Below, piece by piece: positions 33,232-44,123 of a stretch of DNA of 64,000 nt; the first letter of the stretch is position 1; each line of letters begins with the position of its first letter. Source of the DNA: Henricia sp. BOLD:AAB3569 (taxonomy: Eukaryota > Echinodermata > Asteroidea > Spinulosida > Echinasteridae); assembly GCA_037783545.1 (NCBI GenBank), contig JBBELK010000366.1:620001-684000 (forward strand), given 5' to 3'. The notes below the pieces were generated by a model. The model worked only from the letters and a program-made list of their open reading frames with translations, made no database searches and was not told the DNA's origin. The position numbers and the translations under genes were made by a program.

Positions 33232-33356
33232 GGGGTCGATTTCACAAAGAATTGTGACGCGTCGCAAAAGTAGGCAAATCTATCGCAACTCGCTGAACCC
33301 GTTGCAAGATGCGATTTATTTGTGACGTGTCGCAAGTCCTTTGCGAAATCGACCCC
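33232..33356. repeat. Foldback MITE with GGGGTCGATTTC ends
   Basis: GGGGTCGATTTCACAAAG at the left and CTTTGCGAAATCGACCCC at the right form the terminal inverted repeats; inside, GACGCGTCGCAA and TGACGTGTCGCAA repeat the motif. Similar in style to the CAGCCGATTTCACG family at 48163 and 58893. Confidence 0.8.
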
Positions 33357-34608
33357 ATGGCTTAAATTCATTCTGCTGTTTAATCTTAAGCAGGAATATA
33401 CATGTACCTTCATAGCTCATAAAAATGAACTTTCAAAATCCACTACCGGGTAACTAATCTCAGAACATCAGTAAACCATGAAATTGGGCACTTTTACAGT
33501 GGAGCTTGCATAAGGGCACACAGTGGGTCTATTCCATTCTTGGACAGTTTGCTCAACATTTCAACAAAGATGTTTATGTTCATTCATTCATGATTATCAA
33601 AGAACTGTTGTAGTTACATGTACATCTGCATGTACTTACATGTGGCTGATCACATGCTCAAAAAAAAATTTGTCAAGCAAGGCTTTAACACAGTCCAATT
33701 CATTCTGATTAGAGACTACTGTTTTGTGTGTGGCTGTCTTTGCAATTGACATTTCAAAAAGTCCATATGCTAGCTGCAGGGCATTTGAAAAAAGTCTTGT
33801 GTAGCTGTAATTTTCCATAATTCATCAAATATGGAAGCCCCAGACACGAGTCAGCAACAGGACGTTTTACTTAAAGAAGACCAAAGCATGGAGACAAACG
33901 ATTGCACACTCTTCTGTCGGGAGAAGCCCAAGTAGTCGGAGAGTATACAGACAGATGAGAATCCCGTGTAGATGGAGGTCAATCTTATTCTTCATTTTCT
34001 GAACAAAAAAGTAAAAAAAGAATCGCATACAATAGTGAATTATGTGAATTTGGTAGGAATCTGCCTAAATTGACATTTAATTGTAAATTCATTTTCCTCA
34101 TGGCTTATCTAATGCACATCAAGGGACACAGCCTTGTCCACCTGGTATCTACTACACTGTATCAAGACGGTACGAGTTGTACATGCATGTCTGAACTGGA
34201 CACTTGTGTAGGCACTGCAAAAGTGCCCGGTTTTAACAGGATTGTTGTAATATCAGCATGAAAAGTGGATCTTGTATTATTAATAATGTTATTATTGTCA
34301 CTGTTCCCCTGTATAAAGAGTGCAAATTAAAAAGTAAATACCAGTAAATGCTCAACATGGCTGGGTTTGTGCCCGCCAGCATGGGTGGATTGACTGCTAT
34401 CCTGTGGCATTGGAATTTTTGGTGAAAAAAAAAGACCCTAAATCATAACAAACTTTACCTCGCAAAAATACTTTGCCCACAGAAATTCCATCTTTTTTTA
34501 TGCCGTACGGGTCTGAGGAGGAGAAAAAAGAGAAAGAAATTGTTAGATTTAGTTTGCAGATTGTGTACATGTAGGCTACAAATAGCATGTGCTATCCTAG
34601 CCTTTGTT
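33357..34608. other. Spacer without a supported gene
   Basis: AT-rich. A 34-codon frame at about 33832-33936 (MEAPDTSQQQDVLLKEDQ) looks coding-like in composition but has no matching splice sites, so it is not called. Confidence 0.4.
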
Positions 34609-34710
34609 AAGGCCTCACAGCTGGGTGAGTCGCGCACCAGAACGAGAGCGCACCAGAACGAGAGCGCACCAGAACGAGGACGGGATGAACAGCGTCAGCT
34701 GTGAGGCTTT
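34609..34710. repeat. Inverted repeat with a triple 16-bp tandem in its loop
   Basis: AAGGCCTCACAGCTG (34609-34623) pairs with CAGCTGTGAGGCTTT (34696-34710). The loop holds GCGCACCAGAACGAGA repeated at 34632, 34648 and 34664 (the last ends GAGG). Confidence 0.8.
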
Positions 34711-34950
34711 TGCTGTCCCGGAATAATTATTTATTAATGTATGTTTGTCACAAAAAAAGTGACAATCCCCACCTGGAGTAGCTCGGCATGACATAATTAA
34801 TGTGTTTTCAAAGAAACATGTGATATTTTTATATCGCTAAAATCATGTTTCCTGACCAAATTTACCCTATTTGTCTTCCAGATTGGAAGTATTAACAATA
34901 GAGCCCATGGTTTTTCTGCTAGCAGCTACGTGCGTTTCCCCACATGGCTA

Positions 34951-35066
34951 TCCACCCACACCCCCCACCCCCCCCCCCCCCCCCCTCCGCCCCCCCCCCC
35001 TCCCCCGCCTCCTCCACCCCCCTACACCGCCCGCTCCCCCCCCCCCCACTCCCCCTCCCCCGCTCC
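34951..35066. repeat. Poly-C / CCT-rich low-complexity tract
   Basis: About 115 bp, nearly all C with scattered T, A and G. The proline-rich (and, on the other strand, glycine-rich) translations are artefacts of it. Confidence 0.95.
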
Positions 35067-35812
35067 TGATATGTGTTATTTTTCGTACACAAATCATTAG
35101 AATGGCTTTCAAACCGTTTTGTATGAATTGTACTATATGTACTCACTCTTTGAGATGGAAAGTATTTAAAGAATGTGTCCTGATTTTACAAAAACATGTA
35201 AAATGTAACGGGGGACACCAACATTGGACCCGTAATTTATAGAAAGACCCATGTTTCTTTATAATGTCTCATCTAGCATTGGAATGTGCATATTTAATGG
35301 TAAAACATTTTGAGCAGGAATCACTTAGCCTAGAGATTTTTTAGCCTGTCTCATGTTTTGCACAGTATGCACACACGTTCTGAATTAGCCATGATCAACT
35401 TCCCAATTCTTTCCGAAATTTGTTAACATTTCCACGCTAAAAATAAAATTAAGATTTTAATTCCACGATTTTAATATGCCGTAATAAAGGAAAATGTAGT
35501 GCAGGCATTTCAGTAACATTTTACCACGAATGCACGACACGAGTGAATCTGCATGTAGTGTAGGCCCATGGAGGAATCTGCATGTAGTGTAGGCCTATGC
35601 AAACATGTCGTTCGTTACAATTTTCCTTCAGGTTATGCTGATGTAAACACCATCATTTTACAGCATTCTTACCTTTCAAATCTTACACCTACGCCGCTGA
35701 GAAGTACCTGCATCCTTTGCCGAACTGTCTATCTTTTGATATAATCCTGGAGTCAACCATGAATCGAAAAAATCGGGGGCTAAGGTCCCTTGCGTTTACA
35801 TCGATAGCTGCC
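35067..35812. other. AT-rich spacer with one small tandem duplication
   Basis: No gene. A 29-bp unit GAATCTGCATGTAGTGTAGG... is duplicated at 35545-35573 and 35574-35600. Confidence 0.5.
35545..35600 (+). repeat. 29-bp tandem duplication
   Basis: Two copies of GAATCTGCATGTAGTGTAGGCC plus a short linker. Confidence 0.85.
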
Positions 35813-35932
35813 TAGACTTGGTTCCAAGTCCGAGATCCTGTTTTGTTTTCCGTTTCCGATTTTTGAAATGTATGGACAGGGAACTAGTCTATTTCGGTTC
35901 AGGATCTCGGACTTGGGACTTCTGCACGCCAG
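35813..35932 (-). repeat. 120-bp dispersed repeat, copy 1 (inverted relative to 39194)
   Basis: TAGACTTGGTTCCAAGTCCG to TCTGCACGCCAG. Nearly identical, in opposite orientation, to 39194-39313. Each copy also has internal inverted ends (AAGTCCGAGATCCTG and CAGGATCTCGGACTT), so it is a foldback MITE. Confidence 0.9.
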
Positions 35933-36260
35933 TTGTACACGGTCTATGGGAATTAAGTCCAAAACAGGACGTAACGATATGATTGGTCGAAGTCACAGGG
36001 AGCCTTACGTTGTAATGAATATTCATTAGAAATCTCCTAGAGGATGTATTTGCGAGTCGTGTCGTCTGCTGGTACGTGGTCGTGTCGGATTGTTTACAAA
36101 CCTGTTGTAAATACAACATTCTGACATATCCGTTGATAATTTACTGACATTCGCAGATGGTTGAGATGGTGAAAGAATATGGGGGTACATGACATGGTTA
36201 TAACATCACCTGAATTGAATCTTCAACAGGTAATCACTTAAAATTAGAAGGATTACCATA

Positions 36261-36365
36261 CGCGGACTGTGCCGGCACATGCCTGGCTGGCCTAGCGCTG
36301 CCTGGGCCGGGCGGTCGTCGCCCGGCTGCGGCGCGGCGCGGGCCGGGCCGCGCGGCCTCTACCCG
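36261..36365. repeat. GC-rich simple block
   Basis: About 105 bp built of GGCCGGGC, GCGGCGCGG and GGCCGGGCCGCGCGG in otherwise AT-rich DNA. No ORF of interest. Confidence 0.7.
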
Positions 36366-36974
36366 GTTTCACGGTACGTTAATTGATATGTTATCATATG
36401 ACTCAGATTTACATGCAGTAAGAATGGAGAAGTTGAGCAGAAAAAAAATCTTTGAAATTACTTATCAAACCTCAGTAACTTGCTGATTTAATGAAAAACC
36501 CAAATTTAGGAATAAGAAAAAACAAATTTCCAGCCAATCTCTCATTTGTTGTCCTAATAAAATAAGTAATAATAAATAGGCCTGAGGTCTGACATTGTCT
36601 GAAGACAGAGTTCTCCATTCGATGCAAAATAATGCACGTCTTGCTCCCATGTGCACAGACAATCTGATTTCCTTTTGTCAAAATCCCCACCCTGGGGGCA
36701 TGAAAAAATGTGACCAAACCCCCACCTAAGGGGAAATATTACCCTAATTAGTAAGCAGACGGAAGCAGGTAGATTCACGTAGATTCACTTTTTTATGGGC
36801 GGTGGAGGGGTGTGTGGGGGAATTTTCTATTATTTTGGTCAGGTGCTCTTAATTCAGAAACATGCATTCAAAACCTGCATCTGTTAATTAGCTCCTGTGA
36901 CACATGTATATGTCAGGAAAGGCAAAGTATGGTAATTTATACCAATAAACCTCTTTACTTGTATTTGTGCACAG
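36366..36974. other. AT-rich spacer
   Basis: Small minus-strand frames only. Ends with the splice acceptor TTGTATTTGTGCACAG at 36974. Confidence 0.45.
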
Positions 36975-37160
36975 AGTCCAACTGAGGCAGGACTACTTCG
37001 AGAGCTCAGCTTGAACTCACTGCAGGAAGCCTTGGCGGATCTGCGCCTTGGCAATACCTTTGTGATGAGTTGCAGATTCTCAGGGACTATTCAAAAGTAC
37101 AAGGTTGAAGGAACTGCCACAAAACTTAAAGAGGAGTTCAGCATGATATGGACAGCATGA
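36975..37160 (+). CDS. Candidate terminal coding exon, product not recognised
   Basis: A pyrimidine-rich acceptor (CTTTACTTGTATTTGTGCACAG) is followed in phase 0 by SPTEAGLLRELSLNSLQEAL, ADLRLGNTFVMSCRFSGT and IQKYKVEGTATKLKEEFSM, then IWTA and TGA. 61 codons without a stop, a balanced residue composition and an amphipathic leucine-rich start look like real coding sequence. Upstream exons were not found with confidence; the 31608 exon is in an incompatible phase without an intermediate exon. I do not recognise the family. No AATAAA within the next 200 bp. Confidence 0.42.
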   Translation, partial: SPTEAGLLRELSLNSLQEALADLRLGNTFVMSCRFSGTIQKYKVEGTATKLKEEFSMIWTA

Positions 37161-37724
37161 TATTTTCCTACGGTGATTAGAGCACAATTTGAGTACTTTG
37201 CAACATCCTAGCTCCAACACACAGCCTTGGGAAAACAATTATTGGACCACCTACAACCTGCATAGACAACAAAAATAAGTATGTAAGAATTGTTTAAGGC
37301 ATGTCTTACATATTTGATGCCTTGTAAGCCTCCTGAGCTAATGACTATTGTCTAAGACCAAATATCATAAACATAAGCCTGGTTGCTGAGGGATTTTGTT
37401 GAATAATTCAAGACATAGGTGGTCCAATATTTTTCTCCAAGACTTTATGTCTCTGGGGCCTTTGAAGAGGCCCCCAGATTAAAATATATCTATTTCACTC
37501 TGTTTCACTGAGGTATGTAACATTTTTGAGGTAAAGTAGAATTTACTAACATAAAAAGCAATACATGTATAAAATGTTTAATGTAGAGCATTTTTTGTTT
37601 AAAAAGGAATACCGCAGTATAAAACCAACTAAATATCTGAATTACAACAGTGTTACAAGCATATTTCCTCATGCCGTTTAAATGTTGATCTTAAACATGA
37701 TTGCTAAAATTTGCCTTATTTTGT
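37161..37724. other. Spacer, 3' of the candidate exon
   Basis: AT-rich, no supported feature. Confidence 0.4.
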
Positions 37725-38075
37725 GCAGGCGATCTCGAGACTCAGACTCTAGTTGACTCGAGACTCCAACCCCAAATGATATGGCTTGACTTGAGACTCA
37801 AACCTCAAAAGACTTAACATGAGTCAGATTTTTTTATTTGATTCAGCCAAAAATAAAAATTTTTATGCATTTTTCGTCATTTTGGGTACCGAATTTCAGC
37901 ACTAAAGAAACCTTGGCTAAAAGCATGTGAGTTCCATTGTTAAGACTCAATTTGAAATTAGTTTGACAAATTTATTGTCGTGACTACTTGACTTAATGAG
38001 CAAACTTGACCAATATGCCTGACTTGACTTGACTTGGGACTAGAGCAAAAGGAGACAAGTTACAACCTTGATTTT
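37725..38075. repeat. GACTCGAG/GACTTGACTTG dispersed repeat
   Basis: Runs of GACTCGAGACTC, TTGACTTGAGACTCAAACC and GACTTGACTTGACTTGGGAC bracket an AT-rich centre. A related segment lies at 63800-63900. Resembles ends of a short DNA-transposon derivative. Confidence 0.55.
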
Positions 38076-38371
38076 GTGCATCAAAATCCACATTAACATC
38101 AGTTTTAATAACCTGAAAATTGCAGACCTCTCATTTGAAGGAGTTTGTCAAGATAAATTTTGAATGTGTTCTTAACCCATGAATTAGAGCCACGACCACT
38201 CACTGCAAGCTTTTTTTTCTTAAAATATGGAGATTTTAGGGTAGAAAAAAGTCTTCTTGAGTTGTCTCATAGGTTTAAATGTAGGAGGGCTTATGTGACG
38301 TCGAACCCTTCATCAGGAAAGTAGGTAAATTTGTTACGAAATGGATGCTGTATAATACTGACTCGGGTCAA

Positions 38372-38590
38372 GTCGACCGTTTGCCCAACTCGACCGTGAA
38401 CCAACTCGACCACACAGTGCATGCAATAATTAAGTCACTGCTTTACGTCCACCGATTGACTGACCGAAGTTACGGGTGTAGTGACACATCATTAATAGTG
38501 GCACTATTTTTGGACATAAAAATTCCAAGTTTCAAAGAAAAACTTGAACTACGGTCGGTTCGGTTTACGGTCGAGTTGGCAAACGGTCGC
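38372..38590. repeat. Short element with about 30-bp inverted ends
   Basis: GTCGACCGTTTGCCCAACTC at 38372 pairs with GAGTTGGCAAACGGTCGC ending at 38590; both continue through CGACCGT(G/A)AACC. The 106-codon frame over it (38345-38662) is most likely incidental. Confidence 0.7.
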
Positions 38591-38928
38591 CTCGTCTTTT
38601 GTACGGGTGCGGGGAGCTCGCCGGGCGCCACGCGTTATCAAATCGGCCGGGCAAATCGGTAACGATCACTCTCAAACCGCTTCAAAAGAATATAGATTTT
38701 GTCATCAGAAAGGTTCTGCTGTTGCGTGTCCCCAGTTTTGACAAATACCATAAATACAACATGTACCCCAGTACGGGAAACCTGCTTTTATTTTTCGCGT
38801 TTTGGTCTCGGCATTTGCCTTGAAAACAAGTTTATCGCACCCATGTACGTTCGTTCGCAGTTGCACTAAAATACATGCACTGAGAGGATTACAAAGCGAC
38901 TATTCCATTCTATCAAAAGGTAACAGAT

Positions 38929-39237
38929 GTGTATTTTGACACGAGTAAGTGTCAGGAGTACGTTTTATTTTTATTTCCATTCAAAATATTACAACATTTC
39001 ATGCTTATGGCACAAATTCTTTCTAACAACAAACCACAGAAACAGTTTAAAGAAGAAGGCTGCGAAAATGGTAAACCTCGTCTTACCTGTGAAGCATATA
39101 GACCCGACCACCCGGATTTGTATACGCTCCAATTGGCCGTCGCTACGGAAACCGCGCTGTATGTAAATCAAACTGGTGAATACATGAATGTAGCTGGCGT
39201 GCAGAAGTCCCAAGTCCGAGATCCTGAACCGAAATAG
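38929..39237 (+). other. Uncertain ORF, 102 codons, possible exon fused to a repeat
   Basis: An open frame with KPQKQFKEEGCENGKPRLTC and RPDHPDLYTLQLAVATETAL. Its last 14 codons lie in the dispersed repeat at 39194. A second frame is also open and coding-like over 39060-39166 (KMVNLVLPVKHIDPTTR). A GTAAGT donor sits at 38944. I cannot tell exon from chance; local CpG content suggests a promoter-proximal region. Confidence 0.25.
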
Positions 39238-39313
39238 ACTAGTTCCCTGTCCATACATTTCAAAAATAGGAAACGGAAAACAAAACAGGATCTCGGACTT
39301 GGAACCAAGTCTA
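39194..39313 (+). repeat. 120-bp dispersed repeat, copy 2
   Basis: CTGGCGTGCAGAAGTCCCAA to GGAACCAAGTCTA; the inverted partner lies at 35813-35932, 3.3 kb away. Confidence 0.9.
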
Positions 39314-41170
39314 ATAGCTGCCATGCACGTGCGTGGGTTACTCGTAAATGTTTGTTTACTTTTCGGAGGAACTATAGTATAAGCCTTTTTGAGGTATGGC
39401 GGATACTATACCTGTCGCTAGAGGGCGCCCTGTAATTTGGGTAAACGCATCTAAAAATAGCAGACGGTTACCGTAGCGTGTACGTTGTTGTATTAAAATG
39501 CTTATCAAAACTTCATATGTTTGACTGTTTAAAGATAACCTGACGACCAATATTGTACGTGGTTTTGGAAATAGGATAATTGTCTATTGTATAAGAACAA
39601 CTTTTAGTCTGTTTTGCCTAGCATACGTGAAAAACGTCGTATACAAAAATTGCTGATTCGTTCACGCACGTTTCTAAAGTCTGATAGGGTAAGAATTGAT
39701 AATTTAACCATTAATATTTTGGAAAGAATTTACGAGTCGGACGTCACATAAACCCTCCTGCACTAAACGTATAAGACATCTCGGAAGATTTCTTAGTTTT
39801 TCCTCGTAAAATCTTCACTTTTTCCCCCTCCAAAATTTGTTCTTTTCATTTGCACTTTAGAAAATGTATGGAATTAGAAAAAGTATGGAATTCTTTCCAA
39901 GGTCTAAAACAATATGGTCAAGTTATCAATTCTTTCCCGTGGTTTCTGGAAGTTCACATGTAAAGTTCTTTGACAGTTTTGACATCTGTATTTTCAGATT
40001 TGCCAATGAATAAACTCAGTGTCGCGCGGCTTCTAGTTATCTTGTTTCACTTGGCCTTTTTATTTACACTCATTTGTCAATGGCTAAAACATAATTTCAT
40101 GTACTAGCTGTATTTTTTAGTGTTTCACAACTTGCATAGTCAAGCTTTATGAATAATTAGGAATGAACACGATGGGGAATAGGAAATTTTCTTCATTATG
40201 AGCAGAATGTTCAATGACCAGTTCTCTTATCAGAGTTTTGACTGTACCATAACATGGAAGCTTAAGATGGAGTGATTTTTAGAGCACCTATACATGCATA
40301 GTTAATGGTACTATCGATTGGTAAATTCTTTAAAACGGTGATTAATTGAGAGCCTGTGTCGAGAAAACTACATACAAATAGTCTAACACTGATTATAAGA
40401 GCACTGTTAATTCAAAGTAATGCTTATAACAAGGACAAATTTGGGTCCCAACTCTTTCTTCTTCTTTTTCAAGATTGGTATTACAAGATTTAACTATTAT
40501 AACAAGTTAATTTGGAAAAAGCTGCAATTTCTTCCAGGAATGATGATAAGGCACATTGTTGGTTTTCAGCCAGTCGTGCAGTCATGCAGGATCTACTGCT
40601 TGTAAACTCAAACTGTCATTTGTATTATTCATCTGGACTATAATTAAAAGAGCCAAAAGACACAAATTAAAACATAACACACTGATTGGTCTTTTGGTAA
40701 ACAGTCATAGCGTAACTTAGCTAGTTAAAATAGGCCCTACTAAGCTGAGGCTTTAGGCAAAAACATAGCACGTTATAGAGTAGACCAAGGCTTGCAGAAA
40801 TTATTAAGTTTCACTAGGCCTAGCCCAACTTTGCTCGGTTTCCTTTGCATGTGTCCATCATTTTGATATATGACCGTGCGCGCGTTGGGTAAGCCACGGG
40901 CTAGGCGCATCCTATGCCTTAATGCTGGGTTAAATCAGCCAGATTAACACATATCATGTGCCGTAGATAAATGAGTATCTTTAACCCGTCCATTACCGTA
41001 ATTAAGCACTAAAATGTCATTTAAAAAAGGCGGCTTTAGCCGTCAGTAAAAATGTAAACGCACACCCACCCGCACAAACGTACGTACAAGCGTCGGCCAT
41101 TTTGCTTTATTTTACCCAAATCAAAGGGCGCCCTCTATAAGGCAGCCATACTTAAACAAGGCTTATAGCC
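39314..41170. other. Spacer without a supported gene
   Basis: AT-rich. Scattered GGGCGCCCT strings (39420, 41126) that recur elsewhere in the window hint at old transposon ends. No ORF longer than 64 codons. Confidence 0.45.
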
Positions 41171-41300
41171 TTAGGCTGGATCCGAATTAGTGGCTTTGGC
41201 TTTGGCCATGCTGTTGCTATGCTGTTGCTATGGGCGGACAATGAAAGTCTCTAGAAACAGCATAGCAACAGCCAAAGCCACTAATTCGAATCCAGCCTTA
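41171..41300. repeat. 130-bp foldback MITE
   Basis: TTAGGCTGGATCCGAATTAG and CTAATTCGAATCCAGCCTTA form the ends; the arms continue through TGGCTTTGGC and GCTGTTGCTATGCTGTT (tandemly doubled in the left arm). Arms about 50 bp. Confidence 0.9.
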
Positions 41301-42810
41301 GTTTGGTCCGCAAGTGATGACGTCATTATAAATACATGTATTAAGAAAGGCGTATTGACTGGTATTCAGAATACATGTACCATACACACCAACTACGATT
41401 TTGGCTGACAGCTCATTTTTGCAAAATAAGGCAAACAATTTATGTGCTAACCAAGTATTTGTGCTATAAAACAGCGCCATGAAATTGGGCCATGAGCACG
41501 TGGGTAGTCGCCATATGTAAACAAACTTGAGACATTGAGATTTTTGCGTGAGGCTGCTTCCAAGTCATGTCCAAGGAACCACCCCACCCCTTCACCAAAA
41601 TAATCACGACAAAATGAAATGAAAGCGAAGAAGAAACAGATTTACATTGAGTAGTTTGTGGATTGTGTTATGCAAAGCCGTTATAAATTATGCACCTTCC
41701 CAACCGGACCCTGCCGTCCCACTGGAAAATCGTGGTTCACGTCGCTTTCTATGACCATTTTACGTGATATTTTAATCGATACGGATTTCGAAAAAAAAAA
41801 TCTTCACAATATGTGTTATGCCACTTTATCTGACTTTTCAACATGTAGGCCTACATAGTACATGTACAAAAGTATGCACACGTCCGTACGTACGTATAAT
41901 GTACGTCTAGTCTACGTACAGCCTGCGAGACGTAGACAAGAGGCGCGCGCGCGCCGTGTTCATGTTCGGTCGGCCAGGTCAAGAGTTCATCAGTTGCTGC
42001 TAAAAATGGGAATGGAGAATTGAGAATCAGCAAGAGGGCTCACTTCAAAAACCTAATCCTTGTACTGACGACACCGCCCCTTTAACAAAGAAACTGACCT
42101 ACGAAATGGCGGCTATAATTCGATACGGTCTATACGCACCCAGATCAGTCCCAAAGAATCAAGTTGCTTGGACAGTGTGATAAGTGTGGGAAACATTGAA
42201 CATAAAACGATATCAAAACCTGATTATATTGCAAACTTTCTTTCACAACAAATGAATCGATGTCAAACATAAACAAACCTGATATGATAGTGACACTGAC
42301 AACTTCACAATGTTCACAGACGTGATTTCACATATGGCAATACGGCCCAGCTAAAATTAACAGTACATGTATCATGTGACTGCATAAACTGTTAGCAGAA
42401 GCCAGCCTAGTCTGTAGTGTGCGAAACGATCACCTGATCACTTTGCGAATTGAACCCAAATTCGAACGGTGTGTACGGTTATTAACACAGAAGGGTTCCT
42501 AGTTGGGCATCTTCGTGATTAGGTAATATTTATTCGTGCTAAATTCCACGTCGCGTCGTCTGCATTTTTATTACCCAAAAAAAACCTTGAAAAAGCACCT
42601 TTCCGAGGTCAGCAAAATTAGGTAACAAGCGGATTTGGGTTTCCTACCAATCAAGGAGTAATCCATGAAAAAAATCAAAGATTTTACCCGAAGTTGCAAA
42701 CAAATGATTTGTTCACGCCGTAAGGGTGTAGACTATATGTCCCTGATTGATAACCCGTTAGATGTTTAAAAGTTTTGCGAAGAAAAAACTCCCAACTGGT
42801 TTTATACACA
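41301..42810. other. Spacer without a supported gene
   Basis: Mixed composition; a GTACGTACGT-rich stretch at 41880-41930 and a GGCGCGCGCGCGCC run at 41942. Short ORFs only. Confidence 0.45.
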
Positions 42811-42965
42811 CACTGTAAACAATTTCCTGTAATGTTTACAGTAATTTACTGGCAGCTGAGTTGCCAGCAATGTACTGTAAAATGTACAGTAGAAGCCAAT
42901 TACTGCAGATTCACCTGCAACATAAATTGCTGTAATTTGTACAGGAGAAAGTACTGCAAAACGTC
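42811..42965. repeat. Degenerate TGTAAA/TTTACAG palindromic cluster
   Basis: Repeated CTGTAAAC, TGTTTACAGTAA, CTGTAAAATGTACAGTA and CTGTAATTTGTACAG within 155 bp. Confidence 0.5.
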
Positions 42966-43298
42966 AACCGTTTCTTATGCCTTGATTTTGGTTGATTTTA
43001 CATGTACAAATGTACTTATCAAACAGTCAAAGTGGTAAGCATTTTCTGTATCCTTCAGTACTGAAAGACATTTGCCTGTTTCATACCTCCTATGTGCAAT
43101 GGAAGTCATTTGGAAGTAATTATGGTTTGCATAAAGATTCGATAAAGGTAGTCTAGTCAGAAGTACAACATAGCTTTTATGGTCTGTGCAAACGTTAAAT
43201 CGAAATTAACTGAATTTATTGCCATCTGCTCACAATAAACAAACACAGGAACTTGCTTTGTGCTAGTATACAAATTAAACAACAACAATTAATAATCA

Positions 43299-43355
43299 CC
43301 ATAATTACAAAAAAACTCCATAATTACAAAAAACCTCCATAATTACAAAATCACA
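43299..43355 (+). repeat. 19-bp tandem, three copies
   Basis: CCATAATTACAAAAAAACT at 43299, 43318 and 43337 with small differences. Confidence 0.9.
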
Positions 43356-43857
43356 ATTAGTCCAACGGTTCAACATCATTTCGAATGATTTCGAATGATT
43401 GTGTATATGTAAATGAGGCGTGGAATAGTCCATTAACAGATGTGGGGGCGACAGTCCCTCTAAACAGAGGTTTTATTCTTAACCTTAATGAAGCCAGGGT
43501 ACTATACTAGGGACAAACTTTGGGCAAGAAACGCACCATCCCCGATTTTATGCTGACGCATATGTGGCGGTGTCACTGTGTTCAACAGGCCTGCTGTCCA
43601 CATGGTCCACTGTCAATCAATTAGTTTACAAAAAAGCGGTGGTTTTTCGACGATATCCTCGGAAATATGCGGTCTAGAAGCGTGGGAGTTTCAGATTCGT
43701 AATGAGAAAAATATGACGGATGTTATGATATAAAAATCTCGAGACCCATGATGTAAGCCCGGGGGAAAATGCGATCTGGTTACGCTCCTTTAAGGTAAAG
43801 TTATCGACAAAACGTATAAATATGCTATTTAAATGACTGATTGTGCCCATGCCTATA

Positions 43858-44123
43858 GGCCTAGCCTTGTCTAATGCCGTAAGCTTCTCTTTCCGCACCG
43901 GCGATTTTAGGAAAACCAAGTCAACCCGGCGCGGTTGCATGCAGCGACCGTACACGAGCAGTGGCCAACAGCGAATAGCCTGGTTACCGGAATATCTTGG
44001 TCTAGAAACAGACTACCCAACTGAGGCTCAATCACAGCCGCGCCGGGTTCAATGACTGAGTTTTCCTAAAATCGCCGGTGCGGTAGGAGAAGTTCATAGC
44101 CTTGGACAAGGCTAGCCTAGGCC
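43858..44123. repeat. 266-bp foldback element
   Basis: GGCCTAGCCTTGTCTAATGC starts the left arm; the right arm ends GGCTAGCCTAGGCC. Shared core: CCGCACCGGCGATTTTAGGA and ACCCGGCGCGG. Arms about 80 bp with small indels, loop about 100 bp. Confidence 0.88.

Noticed and set aside
34871-35242. 123-codon frame and its minus-strand partner
   Set aside because: The frame is held open by the poly-C tract; proline or glycine runs are composition artefacts. A nice-looking acceptor at 34881 is not followed by a credible exon.
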